Assembly: GCA_959601495.1 (NCBI GenBank)
Contig: CAUGPT010000001.1
Location: 136,102 to 200,101 of the forward strand
DNA: 64,000 nt
Direction: 5' to 3'
From: Avispirillum sp959601495
GTDB taxonomy: Bacteria > Bacillota > Clostridia > Oscillospirales > CAG-272
The notes below the pieces were generated by a model that worked only from the letters and a program-made list of their open reading frames with translations, searched no databases and was not told the origin of the DNA. The position numbers and the translations under genes are program-made. Positions 17,985-24,407 of the stretch are shown piece after piece. Every line of letters begins with the position of its first letter. Positions within the stretch are counted from its first letter, which is position 1.

Positions 17985-17994
17985 GAGAAAAGCT

Positions 17995-18624
17995 ATGCTA
18001 CTGAAAACAAAGCTCAACAATGTAAACAGCCGCTCTCTTATCAAAATGCTTACTGTATGCCCGTCACTGGTGGTCACAACTACCGTTATGCGCTCGTTCA
18101 TCATGGGGCTGACTCTTACGGTCGTGCTTCTTATGTCCGAAGTGATAGTATCGCTTTTCCGCAAGCTGATACCGGTAAACCTCAGGGACCTTGTGTATAT
18201 AATGGTATCCGCGTTTTCGGCATCCCTTACCGAGATACTTCTCAATATGTGGCTGCCCGCCGCGGCACAGTCGCTGGGAGTATACCTGCCCATTCTTTCG
18301 GTAAGCTGCATCGTACTGATGCGCGTTGAGTGCTGCGCTGCGCAGAACAGCGTAGGCGCATCCCTCACAGATGCCGCGATCTGCGGCGGAGAGTTTTCGC
18401 TTATCATGGTGGGCGCGGGATTTATAAGAGAGCTTTTCGGCACGGGCAGACTGTTTGCGCTGCCCGGCGCAGACAGCGGATTAACCGTCTTTCCCGCGGC
18501 GCCTTTTCCCATACTGCAAAGCACGGCGGGTGTACTGCTTATGGCAGCCCTGGGCGCGGGCTTTGCAAAGTATATAAAGAACAGAAGATCAAAGCGCTCC
18601 GCGGACTCCGCGGAGACAGTGTAA
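17995..18624 (+). CDS. rnfE: Rnf complex subunit E
   Basis: A 209-residue integral membrane protein with six predicted helices, family RnfE/NqrD. Conserved segments include NSRSLIKMLTVCPSLVVTT at the N-terminus, MRVECCAAQNS and GFIRELFGTGRL. With RnfA it forms a pseudo-symmetric pair that binds an iron-sulfur centre within the membrane. The SD AGGAG sits before the ATG, ten bases after rnfG. It continues the operon without interruption. Confidence 0.95.
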   Translation: MLLKTKLNNVNSRSLIKMLTVCPSLVVTTTVMRSFIMGLTLTVVLLMSEVIVSLFRKLIPVNLRDLVYIMVSAFSASLTEILLNMWLPAAAQSLGVYLPILSVSCIVLMRVECCAAQNSVGASLTDAAICGGEFSLIMVGAGFIRELFGTGRLFALPGADSGLTVFPAAPFPILQSTAGVLLMAALGAGFAKYIKNRRSKRSADSAETV

Positions 18625-18636
18625 GGAGGGTGTCGG

Positions 18637-19212
18637 ATGGAAGCACTTGCAATACTTTTCGGCGCACTTCTTGCCGATAATCTGCTTATGAACAAGCTTT
18701 TCGGTGTTGAGTCATTCTTTACCTCATCCGAAAAGCCGTCAAGAGCCGCAGCCTACGGCGGCGCCGTCACAATTATCACCTTTATAGCGGGCGCGCTGTC
18801 TCTTTGCGTGTACGAGCTTGTGCTCGTGCCGCTGCACATAGGCTTTATGTCAACGTTTGTGTCTGTTCTTATCATATCCGCAACGGTATACGGCGCAAAT
18901 CTTCTCACGGAGAAGATATCTGCCAAAATGCACGGATTTTTCGGCGGCGTTATGCCCATGATCTCCACAAACTGCGTCGTGCTCGGCTCCATAGTTCTCT
19001 GCATTGAGAACGATATATCCTACGGTCTGTCGCTTCTGTACCTCCTCGGCGCGGGACTGGGCTTTACGATTTCGGTTCTCGTGTTCAGCTCGGTGAGAGA
19101 GCGCCTTGCCGTCTCCGAACCTCCCAGAAGCTTTCGCGGTTTGCCCATACTTCTGCTCAGCGCTTTCTTTGCGGCAATGGCATTTTCGGGATTTCTCGGT
19201 CTGAGCTTCTGA
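18637..19212 (+). CDS. rnfA: Rnf complex subunit A
   Basis: The 191-residue membrane protein belongs to RnfA/NqrE, with six helices in the topology opposite to RnfE. Marker segments are LLADNLLMNKLFGVESFF near the start and MISTNCVVLGSI, whose Cys helps to coordinate the intramembrane cluster. AAGGAGGGTG is a strong SD. It is placed between rnfE and rnfB as in clostridial Rnf operons. Confidence 0.96.
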   Translation: MEALAILFGALLADNLLMNKLFGVESFFTSSEKPSRAAAYGGAVTIITFIAGALSLCVYELVLVPLHIGFMSTFVSVLIISATVYGANLLTEKISAKMHGFFGGVMPMISTNCVVLGSIVLCIENDISYGLSLLYLLGAGLGFTISVLVFSSVRERLAVSEPPRSFRGLPILLLSAFFAAMAFSGFLGLSF

Positions 19213-19227
19213 GGGGGATACTGAAAT

Positions 19228-20079
19228 ATGATATTCGGTATAATACTTGTTTCTGCAATAGCGCTTGTCGCGGGCCTTGCCGCCGCCGTTTTCAGAACGG
19301 AGAGCGCCAGCCGCGAGGGCGTTGCGCAGGAGCTTAACAGAGAAAAAATACTTGACTGTCTGCCCGGGGAGAACTGCGGAGTCTGCGGCTATGAAAGCTG
19401 CGCAGACCTTGCCCTTGCCATAGCAAAGGGAGAAGCACCGTTTGCCGCGTGTCCCGTGGGCGGCGCGACCGCTTCGCAGTCAATAGCCGTCGTTATGGGC
19501 GGTGAGGATCACGTAGGGGTGCGCATGCGCGCTCAGGTCATGTGCTCAGGCACGGACGGAAATATAAGAAAAAAGTATATTTATGAAAGCGGAGCGGAGG
19601 ACTGCCTTGCGGCTTCAAAGCTTGGCGGCGGAGACAAAATGTGCAAATATGCCTGCGTGGGTCTCGGCAGCTGCGCCGCAGCCTGTCCTTTTGATGCCAT
19701 CAGCGTTAAAGACGGTGTCGCAAGCGTTGAATATACAAAGTGCAACGGCTGCGGCATGTGCGCTTCCGCCTGCCCGAAGGGAATAATCAAGCTTATTCCG
19801 TACGACACATACTACTGGGTAGGCTGTATGTCCCGCGAGATCGGCAGACGCTCCGCCGAGGGCTGTCTCAGCGGATGCACCGGCTGCGGCGAATGTCTGA
19901 GGGTGTGCCCCGAGAATGCGATCGTTCTGCAAAAATCGCGCCTTGCCGAAATAGATTATACAAAATGCAGCGGCTGCGGAATGTGCTTTTCCGTGTGTCC
20001 CCGCGGCGTAATCTGGAAATCCGACGCTTTCGGCGCGGACGGACTTATATTTACAAAAGGCGAAAACAGACAAAGATAA
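19228..20079 (+). CDS. rnfB: Rnf complex subunit B (ferredoxin-oxidising, multi-cluster)
   Basis: A 283-residue protein with an N-terminal transmembrane helix (2-22), a Cys-rich domain starting CLPGENCGVCGYESC (Cys44 to Cys58), and a chain of ferredoxin-like 4Fe-4S motifs: CVGLGSCAAACP, CNGCGMCASACP, CTGCGECLRVCP and CSGCGMCFSVCP. It receives electrons from reduced ferredoxin and passes them into the complex. It is the last gene of the operon and is followed by a strong terminator. The clostridial form has more clusters than the gammaproteobacterial one, as seen here. Confidence 0.96.
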   Translation: MIFGIILVSAIALVAGLAAAVFRTESASREGVAQELNREKILDCLPGENCGVCGYESCADLALAIAKGEAPFAACPVGGATASQSIAVVMGGEDHVGVRMRAQVMCSGTDGNIRKKYIYESGAEDCLAASKLGGGDKMCKYACVGLGSCAAACPFDAISVKDGVASVEYTKCNGCGMCASACPKGIIKLIPYDTYYWVGCMSREIGRRSAEGCLSGCTGCGECLRVCPENAIVLQKSRLAEIDYTKCSGCGMCFSVCPRGVIWKSDAFGADGLIFTKGENRQR

Positions 20080-20112
20080 AAAAGAAGTCGGACAACTGTC
20101 CGACTTCTTTTC
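20079..20112. terminator. Bidirectional terminator between rnfB and mntP
   Basis: A 14-bp stem pairs the A-rich run before GAAGTCGGAC (to 20094) with GTCCGACTTCTTTT (20098-20111), with a short loop. A-run on one side and T-run on the other allow use by rnfB (plus) and mntP (minus). Confidence 0.9.
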
Positions 20113-20147
20113 CGTTATAGGAGAACTCCGCCGCGGCGAAGTTTATG

Positions 20148-20732
20148 TTATTTGATAATTCCGGTTACGAATATTTCAATACCGATGCCGAGAAGGATAA
20201 CGCCGCCGAGAATTTCGGCTTTGTTTGAGAGAAACGTGCCGAATTTTTTACCGATGGCAAGACCGCCCATGCATATGACAAACGTTACCGCCGCGATTAT
20301 AAGAACGTATATAAGCGCCTTTGCAAACGAATATTCGGGTATGGCAAAGCCGACGGAAAGAGCGTCGATGGACGTAGCGAGCCCCTGGAGCAGCAGAACG
20401 CCGAAGGTGAGCTTTTTCGTCTCCTCGCTGTCTTTGTGCCGAACGCCCTCAACGATCATCTTAATACCTATGTAAGAGAGCAGGGCGAGGGCTATCCACG
20501 GTATGAACTTCTGAAAAGAAGTGAAGATGTTCACTATCGTATGTACGCATATCCAGCCTATCATGGGCATGACTGCCTGATAGACAGCGTAAACTCCCGC
20601 GATGCCGCACATTCTGCCGCGGCTCATGCGGGTCTCCGCAAGTCCGTTGGCAAGAGATACCGAAAAAGCGTCCATGGCAAGCGCAACTCCCAAAAGGGCG
20701 CTGTTAACGAAAAAGAGAAAGTCAAGATCCAT
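20148..20732 (-). CDS. mntP: Manganese efflux pump MntP
   Basis: A 194-residue membrane protein with six helices. It has the MntP signature Asp motifs ALAMDAFSVSLANGL and GLATSIDALSVGFA, which place acidic residues inside the membrane to bind Mn2+. The start at 20732 is preferred to an ATG 14 codons upstream: the MDLDF start matches family length, a GGAG sits upstream, and the extra residues run into the riboswitch terminator T-tract. The gene stands alone under a Mn2+ riboswitch and a consensus promoter, so expression should rise when cytoplasmic manganese is high. Confidence 0.95.
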   Translation of the reverse strand: MDLDFLFFVNSALLGVALAMDAFSVSLANGLAETRMSRGRMCGIAGVYAVYQAVMPMIGWICVHTIVNIFTSFQKFIPWIALALLSYIGIKMIVEGVRHKDSEETKKLTFGVLLLQGLATSIDALSVGFAIPEYSFAKALIYVLIIAAVTFVICMGGLAIGKKFGTFLSNKAEILGGVILLGIGIEIFVTGIIK

Positions 20733-20754
20733 GTTAAAATACACTCCGTCACAA

Positions 20755-20912
20755 AAAAAATAACCGTGCAGCACAGTACACGGTAAATGTGCGGACCATG
20801 TACTGCGACTGCGGCATACATGAGTCTCGCAAATTAAAGCAAGCCAGACTGCGTGCGGTCAGTATGTTGACTTGCTGCGTCGGGAAAAACGCTTGCTACT
20901 CCCTCAAATATT
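20755..20912 (-). ncRNA. yybP-ykoY manganese riboswitch with terminator
   Basis: Reading the minus strand, the leader carries the conserved aptamer pieces in order: GAGGGAGTAGC, GTCAACA, CAGTCTGGC and GCGAGACTCATG, matching the yybP-ykoY class that senses Mn2+. It is followed by ACCGTG...CACGGT and a run of T (minus strand, about 20782 to 20752), an intrinsic terminator that metal binding would prevent. It ends just before mntP, a classic target. Exact boundaries are approximate. Confidence 0.9.
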
Positions 20913-20918
20913 GCTGAT

Positions 20919-20947
20919 ATTATATTACTGTATAACCTGTTTGTCAA
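20919..20947 (-). promoter_or_regulatory. Consensus promoter of the mntP riboswitch transcript
   Basis: On the minus strand, TTGACA (20947-20942), 17 bp, TATAAT (20924-20919): a perfect SigA consensus placing the transcript start near 20912, at the first base of the riboswitch. Confidence 0.93.
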
Positions 20948-20958
20948 GCGGCAGATGT

Positions 20959-21462
20959 TCAGCCCGTGCCGCAGCATTTTTTGCACGGCGTATACCCGCG
21001 GGACGCGGCGTCGTCAAGAGTCGTTCTCTGAGCGGAGCCGCCCGCGCATTCGGCGTTTTTGTGGTACCTCTTGCCATTGGGCGTTACATAAACGCACTCA
21101 CCGATGCCGCTTTCCGACGGCTGAGGCGCGGTGCCTCTGCCGGAAGCGGCAGGCTGCGCGGCTTCTGTCGTCACAGCGGTCTCCCCGGGAAGCTTCGGTG
21201 AGCGCGAGGTATAATCATATATAGTATTTCCGTGAAAGAAAAATACCAAAGCTACCGTAAAAACTATTGCGCAGAACATAAAATTCTGCCACAAGCGGTG
21301 ATCCTTTGTTATTTTTGTAATCAGCAGATATACGGGAGGGAAGAGGGAGACGGCGCAAAGTGAGCAGAGGGCATTCCAAACACCGACGGGACGGACAAAA
21401 ACGGCGAGCGCACAGAAAATTGCGCACAGCACCGACGTGATTACTACACAGCTCTTTTTCAC
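20959..21462 (-). CDS. Small membrane protein with C-terminal Cys-rich YHxxxC...CxxC module
   Basis: A 167-residue protein with three hydrophobic helices in the first 90 residues. A Pro/Ser/Thr linker and a terminal motif VYVTPNGKRYHKNAEC followed by GYTPCKKC come next. This C-terminal pattern (Tyr-His...Cys...Pro-Cys-x-x-Cys) is seen at the ends of various secreted or membrane proteins and probably binds a metal ion. The function is unknown. GTG start with a strong GGAGGGG SD. A -10/-35 pair lies just upstream. It is transcribed towards mntP, and its 3' end lies within 12 bp of the mntP promoter. Confidence 0.75.
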   Translation of the reverse strand: MKKSCVVITSVLCAIFCALAVFVRPVGVWNALCSLCAVSLFPPVYLLITKITKDHRLWQNFMFCAIVFTVALVFFFHGNTIYDYTSRSPKLPGETAVTTEAAQPAASGRGTAPQPSESGIGECVYVTPNGKRYHKNAECAGGSAQRTTLDDAASRGYTPCKKCCGTG

Positions 21463-21489
21463 TCAGGTCCCCTCCGTTCCTTTTATAAT

Positions 21490-21518
21490 ATAATATCACG
21501 CCGTTATATGTAAATCAA
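21490..21518 (-). promoter_or_regulatory. Predicted promoter of the small membrane protein gene
   Basis: Minus strand TTGATT (21518-21513), 17-bp spacer, TATTAT (21495-21490), ending about 28 bp before the GTG start. Confidence 0.6.
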
Positions 21519-21536
21519 TATCAAAGACGTTAATTA

Positions 21537-21564
21537 TTGACAAGCGCCGAGTATGTGCTATAAT
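21537..21564 (+). promoter_or_regulatory. Predicted promoter of the zinc-ribbon gene
   Basis: TTGACA (21537-21542), 16-bp spacer, TATAAT (21559-21564), 39 bp before the ATG. It is divergent from the promoter at 21490-21518. Confidence 0.85.
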
Positions 21565-21603
21565 TGAAACGGAAACAGATACATCACGGATTCGGAGGCT
21601 CAG

Positions 21604-22149
21604 ATGATATATTGCATATACTGCGGTACGCCGTCAGACGACAACTCAAATTTTTGCCCTCATTGCGGAGCAACGCTTGTAAAGCCGGAGGCTGCCGCAC
21701 AGCAGGTTGCCCCCGATAGGCAGACGTATACGCCCGCCGACGGTGCGTACGCCGGACAGACCGAGGAAGATCGTAAACAGGCTTTTGGCTGCGGCAGCAC
21801 ACAGACGGAGACTCCGACATATTACTATACTCCGTGCGGGGAGAATATGTACTATGCCGAAAAAGCGGAGAAAAAGAGCCCCGGTAAAGTTCCCTCCATA
21901 CTGTCTCTTGTTTTCGGAGGCGTTTCTATCTCATTCATGATAGAAGCTGTAGGCGCGTCATTTGCCTATGATCCTTACGGGGCGATAATTGCGCTGATCA
22001 TATCTATGATTTTTGCGCTTCCGTCGATTTCCCTCGGCATAGTAGGTCTTGTAAAAAGCATAAAGGCAAGAGCGGTTCCCGGTATAGTTATGGCTGCCGT
22101 CGGTCTGGGACTTACCGTATTGGCGTATTTGCTGCTCGGATTCATCTGA
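21604..22149 (+). CDS. Zinc-ribbon membrane protein
   Basis: The 181-residue protein starts with a zinc ribbon, CIYCGTPSDDNSNFCPHCG (two CxxC pairs). A disordered linker of about 70 residues follows, then three hydrophobic helices near 97-181, with a pattern like the DUF4190-type small membrane domain. Such proteins are common in Firmicutes, and no biochemical role is established. A clear promoter and a stand-alone position suggest a monocistronic unit. The tRNA-Ser promoter begins 38 bp after its stop. Confidence 0.75.
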   Translation: MIYCIYCGTPSDDNSNFCPHCGATLVKPEAAAQQVAPDRQTYTPADGAYAGQTEEDRKQAFGCGSTQTETPTYYYTPCGENMYYAEKAEKKSPGKVPSILSLVFGGVSISFMIEAVGASFAYDPYGAIIALIISMIFALPSISLGIVGLVKSIKARAVPGIVMAAVGLGLTVLAYLLLGFI

Positions 22150-22187
22150 TGTTTATCCGATTTGCCTGATTTTCTTTTTGAAAGTTC

Positions 22188-22216
22188 TTGACAAGCGAGA
22201 TATTTAACTGTATAAT
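22188..22216 (+). promoter_or_regulatory. Consensus promoter of tRNA-Ser
   Basis: TTGACA (22188-22193), 17 bp, TATAAT (22211-22216), 40 bp before the tRNA. Confidence 0.92.
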
Positions 22217-22256
22217 AATATAGCTGTCAGTTCTGAGACGACCGCTGACAGCCTTT

Positions 22257-22348
22257 GGAGAAGTACTCAAGAGGCCGAAGAGGCGCCCCTGCTAAGGGTG
22301 TAGGTCGGGATAACCGGCGCGAGAGTTCAAATCTCTCCTTCTCCGCCA
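22257..22348 (+). tRNA. tRNA-Ser (anticodon GCU)
   Basis: A 92-nt class II tRNA. The acceptor arms GGAGAAG (22257) and CTTCTCC (22338-22344) pair fully; discriminator G and encoded CCA follow (22345-22348). The anticodon loop CTGCTAA gives GCU, reading AGC/AGU serine codons. A long variable arm (TAGGTCGGGATAACCGGC region) and the T-loop TTCAAAT are present. The last 21 tRNA bases plus two following A residues recur at 22548-22570. Confidence 0.97.
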
Positions 22349-22350
22349 AA
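22328..22350 (+). repeat. 23-bp direct repeat, copy 1 (3' end of tRNA-Ser)
   Basis: These 23 bases, running from the T-loop to just past CCA, recur exactly at 22548-22570. Duplication of a tRNA 3' end is the usual scar of integrase-mediated insertion (attL/attR), although here the copies lie only 220 bp apart. Confidence 0.8.
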
Positions 22351-22384
22351 TAAAAATGCACCCCATAGGGGTGCATTTTTATTT
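22348..22384 (+). terminator. tRNA-Ser terminator
   Basis: A perfect 17-bp inverted repeat centred on ATA (22365-22367), with TGCACCCC/GGGGTGCA at the core and flanking A- and T-runs. Symmetric, so it can act in both directions. Confidence 0.9.
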
Positions 22385-22385
22385 G

Positions 22386-22547
22386 GCATAGAAAGATTTG
22401 ACCGAGCGCCGGGGACCGGCAAGAGAGACGAGTGAGGGAGCGCCGCCGGTGGCGGGAGGAGCGACCGAAACGAGGGTGCAGCGGTCGAAATTGCGCGAAG
22501 CGGCAGCGAGCAGAGCAATTTCGGGCACCGCAAACGTGGTCGAAGAC
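22386..22547. other. GC-rich non-coding segment between the tRNA 3'-end repeats
   Basis: No supported gene. The segment is GC- and purine-rich, unlike the AT-rich DNA that follows. It holds inverted repeats: CGAAATTGC (22486-22494) with GCAATTTCG (22515-22523), and CGACCG with CGGTCG nearby. It may be a structured RNA or the relic of a small element. Confidence 0.45.
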
Positions 22548-22570
22548 CAAATCTCTCCTTCTCCGCCAAA
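22548..22570 (+). repeat. 23-bp direct repeat, copy 2 (tRNA-Ser 3'-end duplicate)
   Basis: Exact copy of 22328-22350 without the rest of a tRNA. It is followed at once by a second terminator-like hairpin, as after the intact tRNA. Confidence 0.8.
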
Positions 22571-22571
22571 G

Positions 22572-22612
22572 AATAACCGTCATTCTGATACAACAGAATG
22601 ACGGTTATTTTA
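22572..22612 (+). terminator. Terminator-like hairpin after the duplicated tRNA end
   Basis: A 16-bp stem (22572-22587 with 22594-22609), six-base loop ATACAA, then TTA. Its sequence differs from the real tRNA terminator, so the duplication did not include that terminator. Confidence 0.7.
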
Positions 22613-22682
22613 TGCCTAAAATAAGCATTTTTCTAACTTATGAACTGGAAAAGCGACGATTCATCCAATTAGGTTTCCTTCA

Positions 22683-22769
22683 AATCGTTGAAAGATAGCA
22701 AATCGTTAAATCATAGGCATAATCGTTGATTTATAGAGATTATCGTTGAATTGTAGCCAATAATCGTTA
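22683..22769 (+). promoter_or_regulatory. Five direct AATCGTT repeats upstream of the lipoprotein promoter
   Basis: ATCGTT occurs at 22684, 22702, 22722, 22742 and 22763, mostly as (A)ATCGTTRA. The spacing of 18, 20, 20 and 21 bp is about two helical turns, so all lie on one DNA face. The array ends five bp before the -35 box at 22774. The word is close to the LytTR-family consensus [TA][AC][CA]GTTN[AG][TG], which is usually arranged with about 21-bp periodicity. Likely a binding array for an activator; no such regulator is encoded in the window. Confidence 0.65.
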
Positions 22770-22773
22770 AAGG

Positions 22774-22802
22774 TTGACAAGTTCACATTTATCTAGTATG
22801 CT
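22774..22802 (+). promoter_or_regulatory. Promoter of the lipoprotein gene
   Basis: TTGACA (22774-22779), 17 bp, TATGCT (22797-22802), 33 bp before the ATG and directly downstream of the AATCGTT array. Confidence 0.8.
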
Positions 22803-22835
22803 TTAATTACAAATCATTTCAGGAGGTTATCTGCA

Positions 22836-23543
22836 ATGAAACGCCTATTCTGCCTGCTTCTAACCTGGATTGTATTGATTTCTTTGGCGGCTTGTCAAAC
22901 AAACACCGATAATTCAGATAAAAACGGAAACAATGTCGACTATATGACTACATCATGTACTAAGGATTCCGTAGATGAATTTATGTCCATTATAGGCGAG
23001 GTGGAATTGGGTGGCTTATCTACTGGGATGAAACTTGACGAGGAGCATTGTTACAATGTTACCCCGCTTTCTGTTGCCACACAGACAGACATCAAGATTT
23101 ATAAGTTCAGCGATTCCTGCGTCACGCTTGCACTAATTGATGGTGAGGTATATTCCATTTGTGAGTCCTTTGGTGGCTACGGTTTTGTAAATGCCGTACC
23201 TTGGGATTATGACGAAGATGGACATCTTGATTTATTGGTTGCTTCTTCATGGGGTTCGGGATTACACCGTTCTATAATTTCCGTTTTTAATACAACAACA
23301 AAGAAATCCATTGTTGTTTATGATACTTCAACTACCGACAATCCTTCGGTAGACCTGTTTGTAGCGACTGCTTCACCCTCGTTTTCTTCAAAAGATCCCC
23401 AAGCTATTTATTATCAAGTCTACAGCGCAAATATAGAAGTCAACGACAATAACCTTGCAGATTTGTCTTATACTGCAACAGGTGTTATTGGTTTAGTAGT
23501 TGTCGAAAATGGAGCACTGGTTTTTAAGACAATAGGTGATTAA
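22836..23543 (+). CDS. Predicted lipoprotein with a Ca-binding-like DYDEDGHLD loop
   Basis: The 235-residue product has a lipoprotein signal: basic start MKRLF, hydrophobic core and lipobox SLAAC with Cys20. It would be anchored on the outer face of the membrane. PWDYDEDGHLDLLVAS (near 128-143) resembles the calcium-binding DxDxDGxxD loop of dockerin/FG-GAP-type repeats. The rest is beta-rich and not recognised. Codon use is AT-rich compared with the genome core. A strong AGGAGG SD and a promoter with a repeat array show it is a real, regulated gene. It lies in the tRNA-Ser-associated island, so transfer is likely. Confidence 0.75.
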   Translation: MKRLFCLLLTWIVLISLAACQTNTDNSDKNGNNVDYMTTSCTKDSVDEFMSIIGEVELGGLSTGMKLDEEHCYNVTPLSVATQTDIKIYKFSDSCVTLALIDGEVYSICESFGGYGFVNAVPWDYDEDGHLDLLVASSWGSGLHRSIISVFNTTTKKSIVVYDTSTTDNPSVDLFVATASPSFSSKDPQAIYYQVYSANIEVNDNNLADLSYTATGVIGLVVVENGALVFKTIGD

Positions 23544-23550
23544 GTGCGGT

Positions 23551-23598
23551 TGCACCCCTAGCCTAAAATGCACCCCCTCTGAACCGAAGTTGCACCCC
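23551..23598 (+). repeat. Three TGCACCCC direct repeats
   Basis: TGCACCCC at 23551, 23569 and 23591, just after the lipoprotein stop codon (spacing 18 and 22 bp). The same octamer forms the stem of the tRNA-Ser terminator at 22357-22364. On the minus strand they read as three G-runs. Confidence 0.5.
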
Positions 23599-23637
23599 CA
23601 TAAAATGGTTTCTATTAAAATTAGAGTTATTTGTCAT

Positions 23638-23668
23638 GAAAAAGCACTTGCGCAGCAAGTGCTTTTTC
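23638..23668. terminator. Bidirectional terminator after the lipoprotein gene
   Basis: A perfect 14-bp stem GAAAAAGCACTTGC (23638-23651) and its complement (23655-23668) with a three-base loop. Confidence 0.88.
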
Positions 23669-23813
23669 AGTTATATTCGCCGTGCGGCGAGTTATATTGC
23701 CTTCGGCAGTGATATTCGGCTTTTGCCGGGTGATATTCGCTTCGCGAGCATTACGGCGAATATAATATCACTGCGCCGCAGGCGCAATATCACTTATTCC
23801 GCAGGTAAAAATA
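23669..23813. repeat. Clustered palindromic repeat (GTKATATT-hairpin units)
   Basis: Four head-to-tail units each start with RGTKATATT followed by a small G/C palindrome (near 23669, 23690, 23708 and 23729). Inverted units on the other side carry AATATCACT (to about 23813). TTATATTCGCCG (23671-23682) is matched in reverse by CGGCGAATATAA (23754-23765). The layout is like REP/BIME or small non-autonomous repeats. An open frame of 85 codons across it is a translation of the repeat, not a gene. Confidence 0.7.
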
Positions 23814-24021
23814 TCCCACCGAGCGGAGTGAGGCATATCATTTACATTTTTGTAAAAAAACAGCGGTTTTTCGGAAAAATGTGCGGCTTTTAATGTGTAA
23901 TGTCTACTTTACAATATTGTGCTATTATGGTACACTATTTATACTGAAGGTTTCAGGTGATATCATATGAAACCCGCAGAGGGTGCTTAATTTATCACAC
24001 TATGATCAAAGGAGATTTAAA
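23814..24021. other. AT-rich intergenic stretch
   Basis: No gene supported. It contains further TATC/ATATCA fragments that look like decayed ends of the palindromic repeat, and an A/T-rich run towards the SD of the next frame. Confidence 0.4.
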
Positions 24022-24407
24022 ATGGTTGATCTGCTCGAGTTTTTGAAAGAGAAACTCAGCGGCGGGGAATCGGTTGAAAGTATAGTGGATGTTTTTGAAA
24101 AATGTGCAGTATTCCCCTTGATATTGACGCTGTTTTGTTTGAAACCGGTGTATTTCCTTCCTGCGGGAAGGATATGTTTATATTTTCGCTGACAAGGCAG
24201 TATCCTAATGATACTGACGACGAATTCTATCAGCTTCATGTTGAGATTTATTATGAACCGGACAGCGATAACAGTGGCATGAACGAGTGCATTTGGAGCA
24301 TGCATACAGACGAAAATATATTTGATACAGTCCGCCGCTCGCCGGCTTATGAATACGCGAGATGTCACGAATATCTGAGTTACGAAATCTCGCTTGGCGA
24401 AACTTAA
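24022..24407 (+). pseudogene. Frameshifted hypothetical gene
   Basis: An ATG at 24022 with a good SD (AAAGGAG) opens a frame, MVDLLEFLKEKLSGG...VDVFEK. It then loses sense near the A5 run at 24090-24094. The protein-like sequence continues in another frame (CSIPLDIDAVLFETGVFPSCG onwards) to 24407. One base added or lost in the A-run would join them into a roughly 128-residue protein. The second half is acidic with a PNDTDDEFYQLHVEIYYEPDSD segment. Family not recognised. Either a true pseudogene, a programmed slip site or a sequencing error; the AT-rich island context favours decay. Confidence 0.6.

Noticed and set aside
16629..18695. Long minus-strand frame of 688 codons opposite rnfDGEA
   Set aside because: It is antisense to well-supported rnf genes, with low-complexity Ser/Arg-rich translation caused by GC-biased codons on the other strand.
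22227..22593. Minus-strand frames across tRNA-Ser
   Set aside because: They overlap a full tRNA gene and its terminator; the protein sequence is a by-product of repeats.
22683..22769. CRISPR array
   Set aside because: The repeated unit is only six to nine bases with about 12-bp variable gaps, much shorter than CRISPR repeats and spacers, and no cas genes are present.
23636..23893. Open frame of 85 codons starting MKKHLRSKCF
   Set aside because: It runs through a terminator hairpin and the palindromic repeat cluster; the translation simply reflects the repeat units and there is no SD.
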